A DNA stretch of 64,000 nt. Source: JADMJV01 sp964649085. GTDB taxonomy: Bacteria; Vulcanimicrobiota; Xenobia; Xenobiales; JADMJV01. Below, in pieces: positions 1 to 9,167 of this stretch (positions are counted from its first letter, which is position 1; each line of letters starts with the position of its first letter). Below the pieces are notes generated by a model. That model saw only the letters and a list, made by a program, of their open reading frames with translations, searched no databases and was not told the DNA's origin. The stretch covers positions 124,001 through 188,000 of the forward strand of contig CAZYPN010000005.1 in assembly GCA_964649085.1 (NCBI GenBank), written 5' to 3'. The translations under genes and the position numbers were made by a program.

Positions 1-1548
1 GCCGAGGGGCGAGCCCTGGTGGCCGGTTCGGTGGGGCCCCTGGGCATCCAGATCGAACCCCTGGGCAAGACCTCGCTCGATGAGGCGTGTGAGAGCTTCA
101 AGGAGCAGATCGCCGGGCTGATCGAGGGCGGGGTCGACCTATTGATTTTTGAGACTTTTGCACTGGTGGTGGAGCTGCAGCAGGCTCTGCGGGCCCTGCG
201 TGAGCTGGCCCCGGACTTTCCGGTCATCGCCCAGGTGACCATCGGCGACGACGGCCGTTTGTTGAGTGGCGGAGAGCTCTCTGGATTTGTGTCCGGGGTG
301 GCCGAGTTTCGCCCCGACGCGCTGGGGATGAACTGTTCGGTGGGCCCACGAGCCATGATGGAAGCCCTGGAGACGCTGAAAACGCTGACATCCTTGCCGA
401 TTTCCGTACAACCCAACGCCGGACTGCCGCAAACCGTGGGGGGGCGCAATATCTATATGTCCTCTCCCGAATACATGGCCGAATACTCCAAGCGCTTCAT
501 TCAGGCCGGCGCCACCATCGTGGGCGGTTGCTGTGGCACCGCTCCGGTGCACATCAAGGCCATTCGCCGCGCCGTGAGCGCCTTGCAGCCGGCCAAACGC
601 ATGGACGTCGAGGTGCGGGCTCTGGAGATCAAGGCGCCGGAGCAGGTGACGGTCGCCGACATGAGTCAGAAGTCGCGTCTGTCCAACAAGCTGATGCGCC
701 AACAGTTCGTCACCCTGGTCGAGCTGGTTTCGCCCAAGGGGGTCAACCCCGCCAAAGAGCTCGACAAGGCGCGCAAGCTGCATCATTTTGGCATCGACGC
801 CATCAACGTGCCCGACGGACCGCGGGCCTCGGCTCGCATGTCGGCGTTGGCCCTGACGGCCTTGATTCAGCGGGAAGTGGGCATCGAGCCGGTGCTGCAC
901 GTGGCCTGCCGCGACCGCAACGTGATCGGCCTGCAGTCGGACCTTCTCGGCGCCTGGGCACTGGGGATTCGCAACCTGATCGCCATCACCGGCGACCCGC
1001 CCAAGTTGGGCAACTATCCCGACGCCACCGCCGTCTTCGATGTGGACGCCATCGGTCTGGTCAACCTGATCAACCGCCTCAACCACGGGCTCGATCTGGC
1101 CGGCAACCCGATCGGCGAACCCACCGCCTTCAACATTGGAGTGGGGGTCAATCCGGGGGCGCTCAATCTGGATGAGGAGATCCGCCGCCTGGATTGGAAG
1201 GTCGAAGCCGGGGCCGACTATATCGTAACCCAGCCCGTTTTTGACTTGCGCATCCTGGAACGTTTCATGAAGCGTATCGAGCACGTGAAGGTGCCGATTT
1301 TGTGTGGACTCTGGCCGTTGATTTCTTATCGCAACGCTGAGTTCATGAACAATGAGGTTCCCGGTTGCAGCGTGCCCGACGAGCTCCTCGAGCGCATGCG
1401 ACGAACCACCACCAAGGAGGAGGGCTTCGCCGAGGGCGTCCAGATCGCCAGCGAGACGTTTCAGGCCATCAAGGGCGATTTCGCTGGCGTGCAGCTTTCG
1501 GCACCCATGGGTCGCATCGAGGGCGTGATGCAGATTCTCGGAGGATGA
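1..1548 (+). CDS. Bifunctional homocysteine S-methyltransferase / methylenetetrahydrofolate reductase (5' partial)
   Basis: The reading frame is open from base 1, so the N-terminus lies outside the window. The first part is a Pfam S-methyl_trans (homocysteine methyltransferase) barrel: zinc-ligand cysteines are visible in GMNCSVGP (about residue 111 of the visible part) and in the GGCCGT motif (about residues 175-181). From about residue 235 a complete MTHFR-type barrel follows (FVTLVELVSPKG, VPDGPRASARMS, ITGDPPK, DYIVTQPVFD). This order matches the YitJ-type two-domain enzymes that make 5-methyl-THF and methylate homocysteine, a cobalamin-independent arrangement in methionine and one-carbon metabolism. 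No cobalamin-binding domain is present. A Fur-family regulator starts 34 bp downstream. Because the methyltransferase half needs zinc, zinc-responsive regulation by that neighbour is conceivable, but this is inference. Confidence 0.93.
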   Translation, partial: AEGRALVAGSVGPLGIQIEPLGKTSLDEACESFKEQIAGLIEGGVDLLIFETFALVVELQQALRALRELAPDFPVIAQVTIGDDGRLLSGGELSGFVSGVAEFRPDALGMNCSVGPRAMMEALETLKTLTSLPISVQPNAGLPQTVGGRNIYMSSPEYMAEYSKRFIQAGATIVGGCCGTAPVHIKAIRRAVSALQPAKRMDVEVRALEIKAPEQVTVADMSQKSRLSNKLMRQQFVTLVELVSPKGVNPAKELDKARKLHHFGIDAINVPDGPRASARMSALALTALIQREVGIEPVLHVACRDRNVIGLQSDLLGAWALGIRNLIAITGDPPKLGNYPDATAVFDVDAIGLVNLINRLNHGLDLAGNPIGEPTAFNIGVGVNPGALNLDEEIRRLDWKVEAGADYIVTQPVFDLRILERFMKRIEHVKVPILCGLWPLISYRNAEFMNNEVPGCSVPDELLERMRRTTTKEEGFAEGVQIASETFQAIKGDFAGVQLSAPMGRIEGVMQILGG

Positions 1549-1582
1549 GGGAAGATCTCCGGTTCGCGAAGAACCACTGCCT

Positions 1583-1948
1583 ATGACCAGAAAAACTCGC
1601 CAGCGCGACGCGATTCGTGGGGCCTTCTTGCGGGCCGGTCGTCCGCTGGGCCCCCAGGAAGTCCTCGAGATGGCCCAGGATGAGGTTCCCGGCCTGGGGA
1701 TCGCCACTGTCTATCGGGCCTTGAAGTCGCTGGTGGAAGAGGGAGCGCTGAAGGTCATTGAGATCCCCGGTCAGGCCCCCTGCTACGAGATTTCCGAACT
1801 GGCCCATCACCACCATTTTCATTGTCGCAGTTGTGGCAAGGTCTACGACGTGGACGGTTGTTTGGCGGGCATCACTCAACTCTGTCCCCAGGGGTTCTCG
1901 GTAGAGAGCCACGAAATCTTCTTCTACGGACGCTGCCCGGCCTGTTAG
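1583..1948 (+). CDS. Fur-family transcriptional regulator (Fur/Zur/PerR type)
   Basis: This 121-residue protein has the family layout. Residues 1-60 form a winged helix with a typical recognition helix (GIATVYRALKSL, 39-50). A metal-binding dimerisation domain follows, with a His cluster at 75-80 (HHHHFH), then C81/C84 and a closing C118/C121 pair (CPAC). The two CxxC motifs indicate a structural zinc site. Length is slightly short of the usual 130-150 residues. Which metal or signal it senses cannot be read from sequence. It follows the methionine gene at 34 bp on the same strand, so the two may be co-transcribed. Its stop overlaps the stop of the convergent PPK2 gene by 4 bp. Confidence 0.93.
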   Translation: MTRKTRQRDAIRGAFLRAGRPLGPQEVLEMAQDEVPGLGIATVYRALKSLVEEGALKVIEIPGQAPCYEISELAHHHHFHCRSCGKVYDVDGCLAGITQLCPQGFSVESHEIFFYGRCPAC

Positions 1949-2820
1949 TCCTCCGACTCCAGCAGGCGCCTGGCCTCGGCCAGGCGCTCGCGGGCCTGGT
2001 CGTCGACCTCGGGAAAGCGTGGGTCCATTTCTTTGAAGCGTGCCAGCAGCACGCTCATCACCGACACATGGGTCATCCATTTGTGGTCGGCCGGCACCAC
2101 ATACCAGGGGGCGTAGCGCGTGCTGGTGTGAGACAGCGCGTCTTCATAGGCCCTTTGATAGTCTTCCCAATGGGCGCGTTCGCGCACGTCGGCCGGGGAA
2201 AATTTCCAGTTCTTTTCGGGCTGGTCGATTCGAGCCAGAAAGCGCTTCTTTTGCTCGGCCTTGGAGACGTTGAGGAAAAACTTGACCACTTCGATGCCGT
2301 TTTCGACCAGGTATTTTTCGAACTGGCGGATGTGCTCGAAGCGACGCTTCCAAATCCCTTTGCCCTTCAGCCCCGGGGGAAGTTGTTGGCCGTCGAGGAT
2401 GTGGGGGTGAACTCGAACAATCAACACGTCCTCGTAGTAGGAGCGATTGAAGATGCCCAGCCTGCCCCGCTCGGGCAAGGCCTTAAAGCAGCGCCAGAGG
2501 AAATCGTGGTCGAGTTCTTCGGCTGAGGGCGCCTTGAAGGAAAACACCTGGCAACCCATCGGGTTGATTCCGGACATCACGTGCTTGATGGTGCCGTCTT
2601 TGCCGGCGGCGTCCATGGCCTGGAAAATCATCAGCATGCCGCGGGTGTTTTCGGCATACAGCCTTTCCTGGTAGTTGGCCAGCAGGGCCCGCGCCTGTTC
2701 CAGCCAGAGTTGCGCCTGGGCCTTGGTGGCAGCCACTTTATAACCCGGGTCAAAATCCTCTCGCAGAGAGATCTTTTTGCCCGGGTCGACTCGCAGGCGG
2801 TCGAGGTCGAGCTCTTTCAA
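1945..2820 (-). CDS. PPK2-family polyphosphate kinase
   Basis: The 291-residue product carries the PPK2 fold: Walker A MDAAGKDGT (69-77), the NRSYYEDVL segment (125-133) and a basic lid region with IDQPEKNWKF (198-207). PPK2 enzymes transfer phosphate between polyphosphate and nucleotides; the one-domain length fits. The N-terminal sequence and the NWKF lid resemble the subgroup often annotated as PPK2_rel_1, whose members can be class II/III enzymes able to phosphorylate AMP or NDP; the exact substrate is not decidable here. The start ATG overlaps the dapB stop (ATGA, 2817-2820), so the two are translationally coupled in a minus-strand operon with the M16 peptidase and recN. Confidence 0.92.
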   Translation of the reverse strand: MKELDLDRLRVDPGKKISLREDFDPGYKVAATKAQAQLWLEQARALLANYQERLYAENTRGMLMIFQAMDAAGKDGTIKHVMSGINPMGCQVFSFKAPSAEELDHDFLWRCFKALPERGRLGIFNRSYYEDVLIVRVHPHILDGQQLPPGLKGKGIWKRRFEHIRQFEKYLVENGIEVVKFFLNVSKAEQKKRFLARIDQPEKNWKFSPADVRERAHWEDYQRAYEDALSHTSTRYAPWYVVPADHKWMTHVSVMSVLLARFKEMDPRFPEVDDQARERLAEARRLLESED

Positions 2821-3632
2821 GGATCCAGCACGTGCTCGAGGCCTTCAACGAGGCCCGTCAGGTTGCGCACTCGTTGAATGGCCAGCAGCACCCCGGGCAT
2901 GTAGGCATTGCGCGCCCGGGCGTCGTGTTGCAATACCAGGGTCTCCCCGTGGCTGCCCAGCATCACCTGCTGATGGGCCAGCAGGCCCGGCAGTCGAACC
3001 GAGTGGATTCGAATGCCTCCTACCGAGCCGCCGCGGCAACCCTTGACCGACTCTTCCTCCTGCGCCATGGAACGGAACCCGTCGCTGCGGGCCTTGCGCA
3101 TCAACTCGGCGGTGCGTCGGGCGGTGCCGCTGGGGGCGTCGAGTTTCTTCTCGTGATGCATTTCGATGATTTCGGCCCAGCGAAAGTACTTCGAGGCTTC
3201 ACGGGCAAATTTCATCATCAACACCGCGCCCAAGGCAAAGTTGGGACAGAGCAGCACGGGATGGTTGGTCTGGCGGGAGGCTTCCTCAATTTCGGCCAGG
3301 TCGGCTGGGGGAATGGCGGTTGTTCCCACCACGCAGGCCACGCCGTGATGTAGAGCCTGCAAAACGGTCTCTTTTACAGCGTTACCCAGAGTAAAGTCGA
3401 CCAGCACCCCTCCATTGGCCCGCTTCACGGCGTCTTCGACGTCGGAGGTGATGGGAATGCCACAGGCCTCGCCCTGGACCACCTGGCCCACGTCGTCGCC
3501 GAGCCCACGGGTGTGCCCCAGCGCGGCTACCAATCGCATGTCCACCTGTTGCAGGATGGCACCGACGGTTTCCCGCCCCATCTTGCCGTTGGCCCCGGCC
3601 ACGATTACGGGTATCTGGTCTTCGGTGTTCAC
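2817..3632 (-). CDS. dapB: 4-hydroxy-tetrahydrodipicolinate reductase
   Basis: DapB reduces 4-hydroxy-tetrahydrodipicolinate to tetrahydrodipicolinate in the lysine/diaminopimelate pathway. The N-terminus has the dinucleotide-binding GANGKMG (13-19). The substrate-binding/catalytic signature is intact: H159/H160, K163 and SGT (168-170) within EMHHEKKLDAPSGTA, plus GGIRIHSVRLPG (205-216). The length of 271 residues is normal. The start is GTG at 3632, preceded by GGAGG at good spacing. Diaminopimelate feeds peptidoglycan cross-links, consistent with the cell-wall genes elsewhere in the window, although no other lysine gene is adjacent. Confidence 0.97.
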   Translation of the reverse strand: MNTEDQIPVIVAGANGKMGRETVGAILQQVDMRLVAALGHTRGLGDDVGQVVQGEACGIPITSDVEDAVKRANGGVLVDFTLGNAVKETVLQALHHGVACVVGTTAIPPADLAEIEEASRQTNHPVLLCPNFALGAVLMMKFAREASKYFRWAEIIEMHHEKKLDAPSGTARRTAELMRKARSDGFRSMAQEEESVKGCRGGSVGGIRIHSVRLPGLLAHQQVMLGSHGETLVLQHDARARNAYMPGVLLAIQRVRNLTGLVEGLEHVLDP

Positions 3633-3645
3633 TTGGCCTCCGCGC

Positions 3646-4926
3646 TCATTTCGACAATGCCAGCGTTTCGGGTAAGGGTTGCGCTTTCACGCCGTCCAAC
3701 TCGTCCACCGGACCCAGCGCGGCCATCGAGAAGCGGTCGGGCTGCAGCACCCATTGGGCCATCTCGTGCACCTGTTCCAGGGTCACCTCTTCGATCTTCT
3801 CGATGGTTTCTTGCACCGGCAAGAAACGCCCCAGATACAGGTTGCTGCGCGCAATGCGCATCATGCGATTGGAGGTGGACTCCATATTGAGAGCCAGCGA
3901 GCCTTTCAACAACTCCTGTGCGCGGCTCAACTCTTCGGGGGTGATTCCATTGCGGGAGACCTCGGCGAAAATCGATCGGGTCACCTCGAGCACTTCCGGC
4001 ACCTTTTCAGCGCTGGAACCGGCATAGACCCCGAAGGTACCGCAGTCGCTGAGAGCCGACTGCATCGTGCTGACCGAATACACCAGGCCGCGCTTTTCAC
4101 GGATTTCCTGGAACAACCGCGAGGACATACAGCCTCCCAGCACGCTGTCGAGAACCAGCAGCACGTAGCGGCGGTCGTCGACATAGGGAATGGCCGGTGC
4201 CCCCAGGCACAGGTAGGTCTGTTCACAGGCTTTGTGATAGACGGCCCGATTTTGACGATGGGTTGGGGCTTCGTTGCCCGCCCGAGGGGCGGCGGGTGGG
4301 CGACCCTCGCGAAACAGTTCGGCCGCTCGCTTGACCAGTTCGTCGTGGTCGACCTGGCCGGCGCAGGCGATCAGCAGATTGCCCGGGTAGTAGCGCTGCC
4401 CGACATACTCTACCAGCCGCTCCCGAGTCAGACTGCGGATAATCGGGGCGTAGCCGATGATGGGCCGGCCCAGGGGGTGTTCGGGATAAAAGAAGCGGTT
4501 GAAGAGTTCGAACACCTGGTCGTCGGGGGTGTCTTCGTACATCTTGATTTCTTCGAGCACAACCCCCTTCTCACGTTCCATTTCTTCGGGGTCGAACAGC
4601 GAGTGGTTGATCATGTCGGCCAGGATCTCGAAGGCCAGAGGAAGGTGGCGGTCCATGACCCGTGCGTAGTAACAGGTATGCTCGCGATCGGTAAAGGCAT
4701 TGAGTTGCCCGCCCACCGAGTCCATCGACACGGCAATGTCCAGTGCGCTGCGCGAACGAGTGCCCTTGAAGAACATGTGCTCCAGAAAGTGGGAGAGCCC
4801 CGACTCTTCCTTCGACTCATAGCGAGAGCCAGCGTGGCACCAGATTCCGATGCTGCACGAGCGCAGTTCGGGAACTCGCTCGCTGACCACCGTCAGACCA
4901 TTGTCAAGAACTGTCTTTTGTTGCAT
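3646..4926 (-). CDS. M16-family zinc metallopeptidase (processing-peptidase-like)
   Basis: With the start at ATG 4926 (AGGA just upstream), the protein is 426 residues, the usual size of a single-unit M16B peptidase such as Bacillus YmxG/MlpA. The inverted zinc motif HFLEH is at 46-50, and the distal Glu-rich segment EREKGVVLEE at about 117-126 supplies the third ligand. The C-terminal half has the typical inactive-like M16 domain (YSVSTMQSALSDCGTFGVYAGSS). The frame is open farther upstream into recN, but that extension is Arg-rich out-of-frame recN sequence and was rejected. No signal peptide is seen, so it is likely cytoplasmic. It sits 13 bp upstream of dapB; in Gram-positives M16 genes also lie close to dap genes. 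Confidence 0.94.
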   Translation of the reverse strand: MQQKTVLDNGLTVVSERVPELRSCSIGIWCHAGSRYESKEESGLSHFLEHMFFKGTRSRSALDIAVSMDSVGGQLNAFTDREHTCYYARVMDRHLPLAFEILADMINHSLFDPEEMEREKGVVLEEIKMYEDTPDDQVFELFNRFFYPEHPLGRPIIGYAPIIRSLTRERLVEYVGQRYYPGNLLIACAGQVDHDELVKRAAELFREGRPPAAPRAGNEAPTHRQNRAVYHKACEQTYLCLGAPAIPYVDDRRYVLLVLDSVLGGCMSSRLFQEIREKRGLVYSVSTMQSALSDCGTFGVYAGSSAEKVPEVLEVTRSIFAEVSRNGITPEELSRAQELLKGSLALNMESTSNRMMRIARSNLYLGRFLPVQETIEKIEEVTLEQVHEMAQWVLQPDRFSMAALGPVDELDGVKAQPLPETLALSK

Positions 4927-4940
4927 ATATCCTCGTGGTC

Positions 4941-6611
4941 TCAGCGGTTCTGCGCCCGCGCGAGAGAATCCCCCTTGAGCAATTCGCGGGCTAAACGCTG
5001 GGCGCTCTGGGCTCCCGCATCGCCGCTTAGCATGCGGGCGATCTCGCTCTCGCGCGACTTGCCCTGCAGCGTGCTGAGCGCCAGTTGGGTGCGCTCGGTG
5101 TCGTTCGACTTGCTGACCAGAATGTGGTGGTTGGCGGCGGCGGCGATCACGGCCAGATGGGTAACGCACAGCACCTGACGGTCGCGTCCGAGGTGGTTCA
5201 GTTTGCGGGCCACGGCTTCGGCGGCTCGCCCTCCCAAGCCGGCGTCGATTTCATCGAAAATCAGCGTCGTCAGCGGCTCAAACTTGGCGAAGATGCCGAT
5301 GATAGCCAGCATGATGCGCGAAAGTTCTCCACCCGAGGCAATGCGTGCCAGGGGTAGGGGAGGGGTGCCCGGATTTGGGGCCAGGTAAAATTCCAGTTGA
5401 GTGTGGCCCTGGGAGTTCAGGCCTACCTGATCGAGCTGCACTTGAAAACGCATGGCCGCAAGGTTGAGATCGGCCAGCTGTTCGGCCACCTCTTGTTCGA
5501 GCCTGCGGGCTTGCTGGCTGCGCACGGCGTGCAGTTGGGCAGCCTGCTCATCGAGCTGCTGCAAAACCTGTTGGCGCTGCCGTTGCAGCTGTTCGAGGCG
5601 CTCTTCGGCATTCTCCAGTTCGTCGAGTCGATGACAGGCCTCGCGGTAGTATTCCAGGATGGCTTCCACGTGGGGGCCATACTTACGCTTGAGACTGCGC
5701 AGCTGTTCGCTGCGCCGTTGCATGCGGTCCAGCTCGTCGGGTTCGCACTGCAGCCGTTCGCGATAGTGGTGCAGCTGGTGGACCAGCTCGCCCAGCAGGC
5801 TCTCCGATTGTTCCAGGGCTTCTCCGAAGGCGTGGGCCGCAGGATCAAGCCGCAGCAGAGCCTGCAGCGATTTTTGAGCGGCCCCCAGGCGGTCGAGGCA
5901 GCCCCCTTCGCCGTCGAGCAGTTCGATCAGTGCGGCACTGCGCTGGCCCAGCTCCTGGGCCGCACCCAGGCGGCGGATATCGGCTTCGAGCTGCTGTTCT
6001 TCGGCCGGATCGAGCTCGGCTTCGCGGATTTCTTCCACCTCGTGGCGCAGCCACTCCAACTGGCGATTGCGCTCGCGCTCGGCCTGGCTGAGTTGCTGGA
6101 GTTGCTGCTCCAGTTGCTGATAGGTCCGGTAGGTGGCGCGATAGCCTTCCAGTTTTTCGCCATGGGCTGCGCCACAAAGGCGGTCGAGCAACTCCAGGTG
6201 GCGAGAAGGGCGCAACAGCGTGTTGGACTGGTGCTGGCTGTGAATTTCCAGCAACAGATGGCCCAGTTCGCGCAACTGGCTCAGTGTGCAGATACGCCCG
6301 TTGAGGCGGCAGGCACTGCGCCCGCCCGGGCTTAGCTCGCGCACGGCCAGGGCCTCTTCCTCGGCTTCCCAGCCCTGATCGGCCATCCACTGGCGAGCTT
6401 CCGGAGAAAGCACGAAACGACCCGAGACCCTCACTCGCTTGCCGCCGCGAGCCCCCTCGCCCAGGGGGTCACCCAGCAAAAAGCCCAGGGCGTCGAGAAT
6501 AATCGATTTGCCCGCTCCGGTCTCGCCCGTCAGGACATTAAACCCCTCACGAAACTCGAGGTGAGCCGAGTCGATCAGGGCGAAGTGCTCGATTTGCAGT
6601 TCGACCAGCAC
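4941..6611 (-). CDS. recN: DNA repair protein RecN
   Basis: This is a 556-residue SMC-like ATPase of double-strand-break repair. The N-terminal Walker A is GETGAGKS (29-36), followed by a long Gln/Glu/Leu/Arg-rich coiled coil (about 150-380) with a central hinge. The C-terminal half has the ABC signature (ASGGELSRIMLAI) and Walker B FDEIDAGLGG, then the D-loop/H-switch region (VLCVTHLAVIA). Length and layout match RecN. The start is GTG at 6611, one base after the stop of the upstream regulator, so translation is probably coupled to it. Confidence 0.97.
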   Translation of the reverse strand: MLVELQIEHFALIDSAHLEFREGFNVLTGETGAGKSIILDALGFLLGDPLGEGARGGKRVRVSGRFVLSPEARQWMADQGWEAEEEALAVRELSPGGRSACRLNGRICTLSQLRELGHLLLEIHSQHQSNTLLRPSRHLELLDRLCGAAHGEKLEGYRATYRTYQQLEQQLQQLSQAERERNRQLEWLRHEVEEIREAELDPAEEQQLEADIRRLGAAQELGQRSAALIELLDGEGGCLDRLGAAQKSLQALLRLDPAAHAFGEALEQSESLLGELVHQLHHYRERLQCEPDELDRMQRRSEQLRSLKRKYGPHVEAILEYYREACHRLDELENAEERLEQLQRQRQQVLQQLDEQAAQLHAVRSQQARRLEQEVAEQLADLNLAAMRFQVQLDQVGLNSQGHTQLEFYLAPNPGTPPLPLARIASGGELSRIMLAIIGIFAKFEPLTTLIFDEIDAGLGGRAAEAVARKLNHLGRDRQVLCVTHLAVIAAAANHHILVSKSNDTERTQLALSTLQGKSRESEIARMLSGDAGAQSAQRLARELLKGDSLARAQNR

Positions 6612-6612
6612 G

Positions 6613-9060
6613 CTATCCCGTAATGGAGAGGTAGAGCGCGGTCATTTCGGGGGCCGGGGACATGTTGAGTTCGTTCTTCATCACCTGGCTGCAGGTCTGA
6701 TACTGGCGGGCCGCCAGTTCGGGCTTGCCCTGGGCCACGTGCGAACGCATCAACGTCATGTGGGCGTCCTGATGGCACGAATCCAGCCGCAGCAAGCGCT
6801 GCGCGTAGTCGATGCACACCGGATAGCGGTTCTTATCATAGAAGTGATCCATGAGGATCTGCAGCATTTCGGTGTATTTCATGTCCAGTTCTTCACGGAT
6901 GAACACGGCCCAGTCTTCGTAGTAACCCTCCATGAATTCGCCCGTGTAGAGAGCTTCGGCCTTCTGGAAAGCCACCATGGCTTCGTCTTCGCGGCCGTCC
7001 TTGATGCGCGACTGACCCTGATCGTACAGCCGATTGAACTCGGCCACGTCGAAAAAGTAGTTGCGCTCGGCATTGAAGCGATAAAAGCCTTTGCGAGCCA
7101 GCACCACCCGGTCGCTTTCACCCGGGAACACCGCCTCCAGAGCTTTGCGCATATGCGACAGAGCCGCATACAGACTCTGGCGAGCTTTTTCGGGCTCGTG
7201 GTCGGGCCAGAAGAGGTCCATGACCTTTTCGTCGGGCACGTCGCGCCCTGCCTGGCTGGCCAGATAGGCGAAGAGATACTTGGATTTGCGGGTTTTCCAC
7301 AGTTTTTCGCCCACTTCCTGATCGCCAAGAAAGACGCGAAATTTGCCGAAGCCATAGAGCGACAGAGGGGGCGATTGAGGCGCTCCGCCGCCTTCGCGCG
7401 GAGAGAGTCGGGCGATGGCCCGCTCGCGGGTGCCCGGTTCAAGCTCGGCAAAGAAGGGCTGAAGCGTGTCGTAGCCGAGCCACGACAACAACGAGCGGGC
7501 TCCGGCGTGTTCTTCCTCGGCACCACACAGCTGCAGCAACAGCGGAATGGCCACATAGCGCTCCTGCTTGAGAATTTGTTGCAGGCCGTGCTGTTCCATC
7601 AAAGCGCAGGCCTGCTCGACCGAAGGACGCCACTCGCCGTTGCGCTCTCGCTCGAGGCGACCCAGGTAGAGCAGGCCAATAGCGATGTCTTGATTGGATT
7701 CCCAGGTGGAGAAGATTTCTTGGGCTGCCAGCAGGTCTTGCAGCCCCTGCTGGGCCTTTCCAGTGTGGCCCCAGCATAGACCGCGCAGCGCCTTGCTGCG
7801 GCCCAAGACCAGCTGGCTGCAGGCCGAGGCCCACTCCACCGCTCGCTGAGCGGCCGCTTCGGCGTCTTCAAAGCGTTTACGGTGCAGATACGAGAGGGCC
7901 AGCCCCGAACTGGCTTCCGACAGGGGAGTGCGGGGCCCATCTTCGCCGATCAGTTGAATGACTTGCGTGAAACCCTTATCGGCCGTTTCCAGGTCGCCGG
8001 CCGAGAGGTAGGTGCGAGAAATGCCTAGCAGCAGTTCGGCCTGACGCTCCTTGGAAAGGCTATCTTCGATGGCCTCCTCGCTCTCGTCGTCTTCGGACGA
8101 GTCGACCAGCTGGGCCAACAACTGCTCGACCACCGACGGATCAAAGTGTGTGCTCGACTCTTTTTGCAATACCTGGCGGGCTTCTTGGTGGGTCAGCGGC
8201 TCACGATGGGGGCGTGGGCTGATCATGGCGTCGTAGGCTTCGCAGGCACACAGAATGCGAGACTCCAACGGGATATCGTCACCCTTTAGCCCGTGCGGAT
8301 AGCCACTTCCGTCAAACCATTCGTGGTGATGCACGATAATACGGAAGATTTCGCGCAGGCTGGAAACACTGGAGAACAGCGACTCGGAGGTTTGCGAGGC
8401 GGCGGCCTGCACCTGAGCAAGGTCCTCTTTCAGCAGTTCGTCGGCCTTGTCCAGGAAGGCTTTCTTCTGCCCGATGCTGCCGATGTCGTGCAGGAAGGCG
8501 GCCAGTTCCAGGGCTTCCAGGCGGTTGCGCGAGAGGCCCAGCTTGCGCCCCAGACGGACCGACAATTCGGCAACCCGCCGACTGTGGCCGGCGAAGTGTT
8601 CGTCGCGTTCTTCGACGCCCTCGGCCAGCAGCTTGACGATCGTGCTGAAGTCGCGCCACTGCTGTTGCAACCCGTGGGCATACATCTTCTGCTGTCGATA
8701 GGATTCCAAACAGCGCTTGACGCTGGCCACGAACTGGCGGTCGTCGAAGGGCTTGAGGATGTAGTCGTCCACTCCCATCTTGATGGCCTGAATGGGCACA
8801 TCGGGGCTGGCGTAGCCCGTGATCACGATAGAGCGCGTACTGGGCTGCTGTTGCTTCAGGTTGGTCAGGGTTTCAATCCCGTCCATTTCGGCCATCTGCA
8901 CATCGCTGATCACCAGGTCAAACTGCTGATTTTTGGCCAGCATGATTGCATCGAGACCCGAAGAGGCCGTGGTTACCTGGTAACCTTCATCCTCGAGCAA
9001 AATTTCCAAGGCCGCTAGCATCAGCGGGTCGTCTTCCACCACCAAAATCGATTCTGACAA
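6613..9060 (-). CDS. Response regulator with REC, HD-GYP, TPR and SARP-type (OmpR-like wHTH + BTAD) domains
   Basis: Start chosen at TTG 9060, with GGAGG five bases upstream; this gives 815 residues. Residues 1-120 are a receiver domain with acidic D10/D11, phospho-acceptor D53, T81 and K103. Residues about 140-330 are an HD-GYP domain with HD at 191-192 and HHHEWFDGSGYPHGL at 244-258; this family hydrolyses cyclic di-GMP. A region of TPR-like helices follows (about 360-560). The C-terminus (about 575-815) begins LSLYGFGKFRVFLG and has the winged-helix plus bacterial transcriptional activator layout of SARP/AfsR/DnrI proteins. One chain thus combines phospho-signal input, second-messenger hydrolysis and DNA binding. 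It is divergent from a histidine kinase gene (9168) across about 110 bp, a likely partner. recN lies directly downstream. Confidence 0.9.
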   Translation of the reverse strand: MSESILVVEDDPLMLAALEILLEDEGYQVTTASSGLDAIMLAKNQQFDLVISDVQMAEMDGIETLTNLKQQQPSTRSIVITGYASPDVPIQAIKMGVDDYILKPFDDRQFVASVKRCLESYRQQKMYAHGLQQQWRDFSTIVKLLAEGVEERDEHFAGHSRRVAELSVRLGRKLGLSRNRLEALELAAFLHDIGSIGQKKAFLDKADELLKEDLAQVQAAASQTSESLFSSVSSLREIFRIIVHHHEWFDGSGYPHGLKGDDIPLESRILCACEAYDAMISPRPHREPLTHQEARQVLQKESSTHFDPSVVEQLLAQLVDSSEDDESEEAIEDSLSKERQAELLLGISRTYLSAGDLETADKGFTQVIQLIGEDGPRTPLSEASSGLALSYLHRKRFEDAEAAAQRAVEWASACSQLVLGRSKALRGLCWGHTGKAQQGLQDLLAAQEIFSTWESNQDIAIGLLYLGRLERERNGEWRPSVEQACALMEQHGLQQILKQERYVAIPLLLQLCGAEEEHAGARSLLSWLGYDTLQPFFAELEPGTRERAIARLSPREGGGAPQSPPLSLYGFGKFRVFLGDQEVGEKLWKTRKSKYLFAYLASQAGRDVPDEKVMDLFWPDHEPEKARQSLYAALSHMRKALEAVFPGESDRVVLARKGFYRFNAERNYFFDVAEFNRLYDQGQSRIKDGREDEAMVAFQKAEALYTGEFMEGYYEDWAVFIREELDMKYTEMLQILMDHFYDKNRYPVCIDYAQRLLRLDSCHQDAHMTLMRSHVAQGKPELAARQYQTCSQVMKNELNMSPAPEMTALYLSITG

Positions 9061-9167
9061 AGCCCCTCCAGGGTTGCATGGATCCAGCCGACCTCTGTTT
9101 AGCACCTACCCTCTGGTTTCCTGTTTCGGAGGATTACCCGTGAAAGCCACAAACAAGCTGAGTCCAA

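Noticed and set aside
139..1707. Long minus-strand open frame opposite the homocysteine methyltransferase/MTHFR gene
   Set aside because: High-GC shadow: composition is His/Gly/Asp/Val-rich without any family motif, and the plus-strand gene has clear catalytic motifs.
4927..5169. N-terminal extension of the M16 peptidase frame
   Set aside because: The extension is Arg/Pro-rich and is out-of-frame recN sequence; ATG 4926 has a ribosome site and starts the normal M16 N-terminus.
3679..5178. Plus-strand open frame of about 500 codons opposite the M16 peptidase
   Set aside because: Shadow frame of the peptidase and recN 5' region; no motifs or ribosome site.
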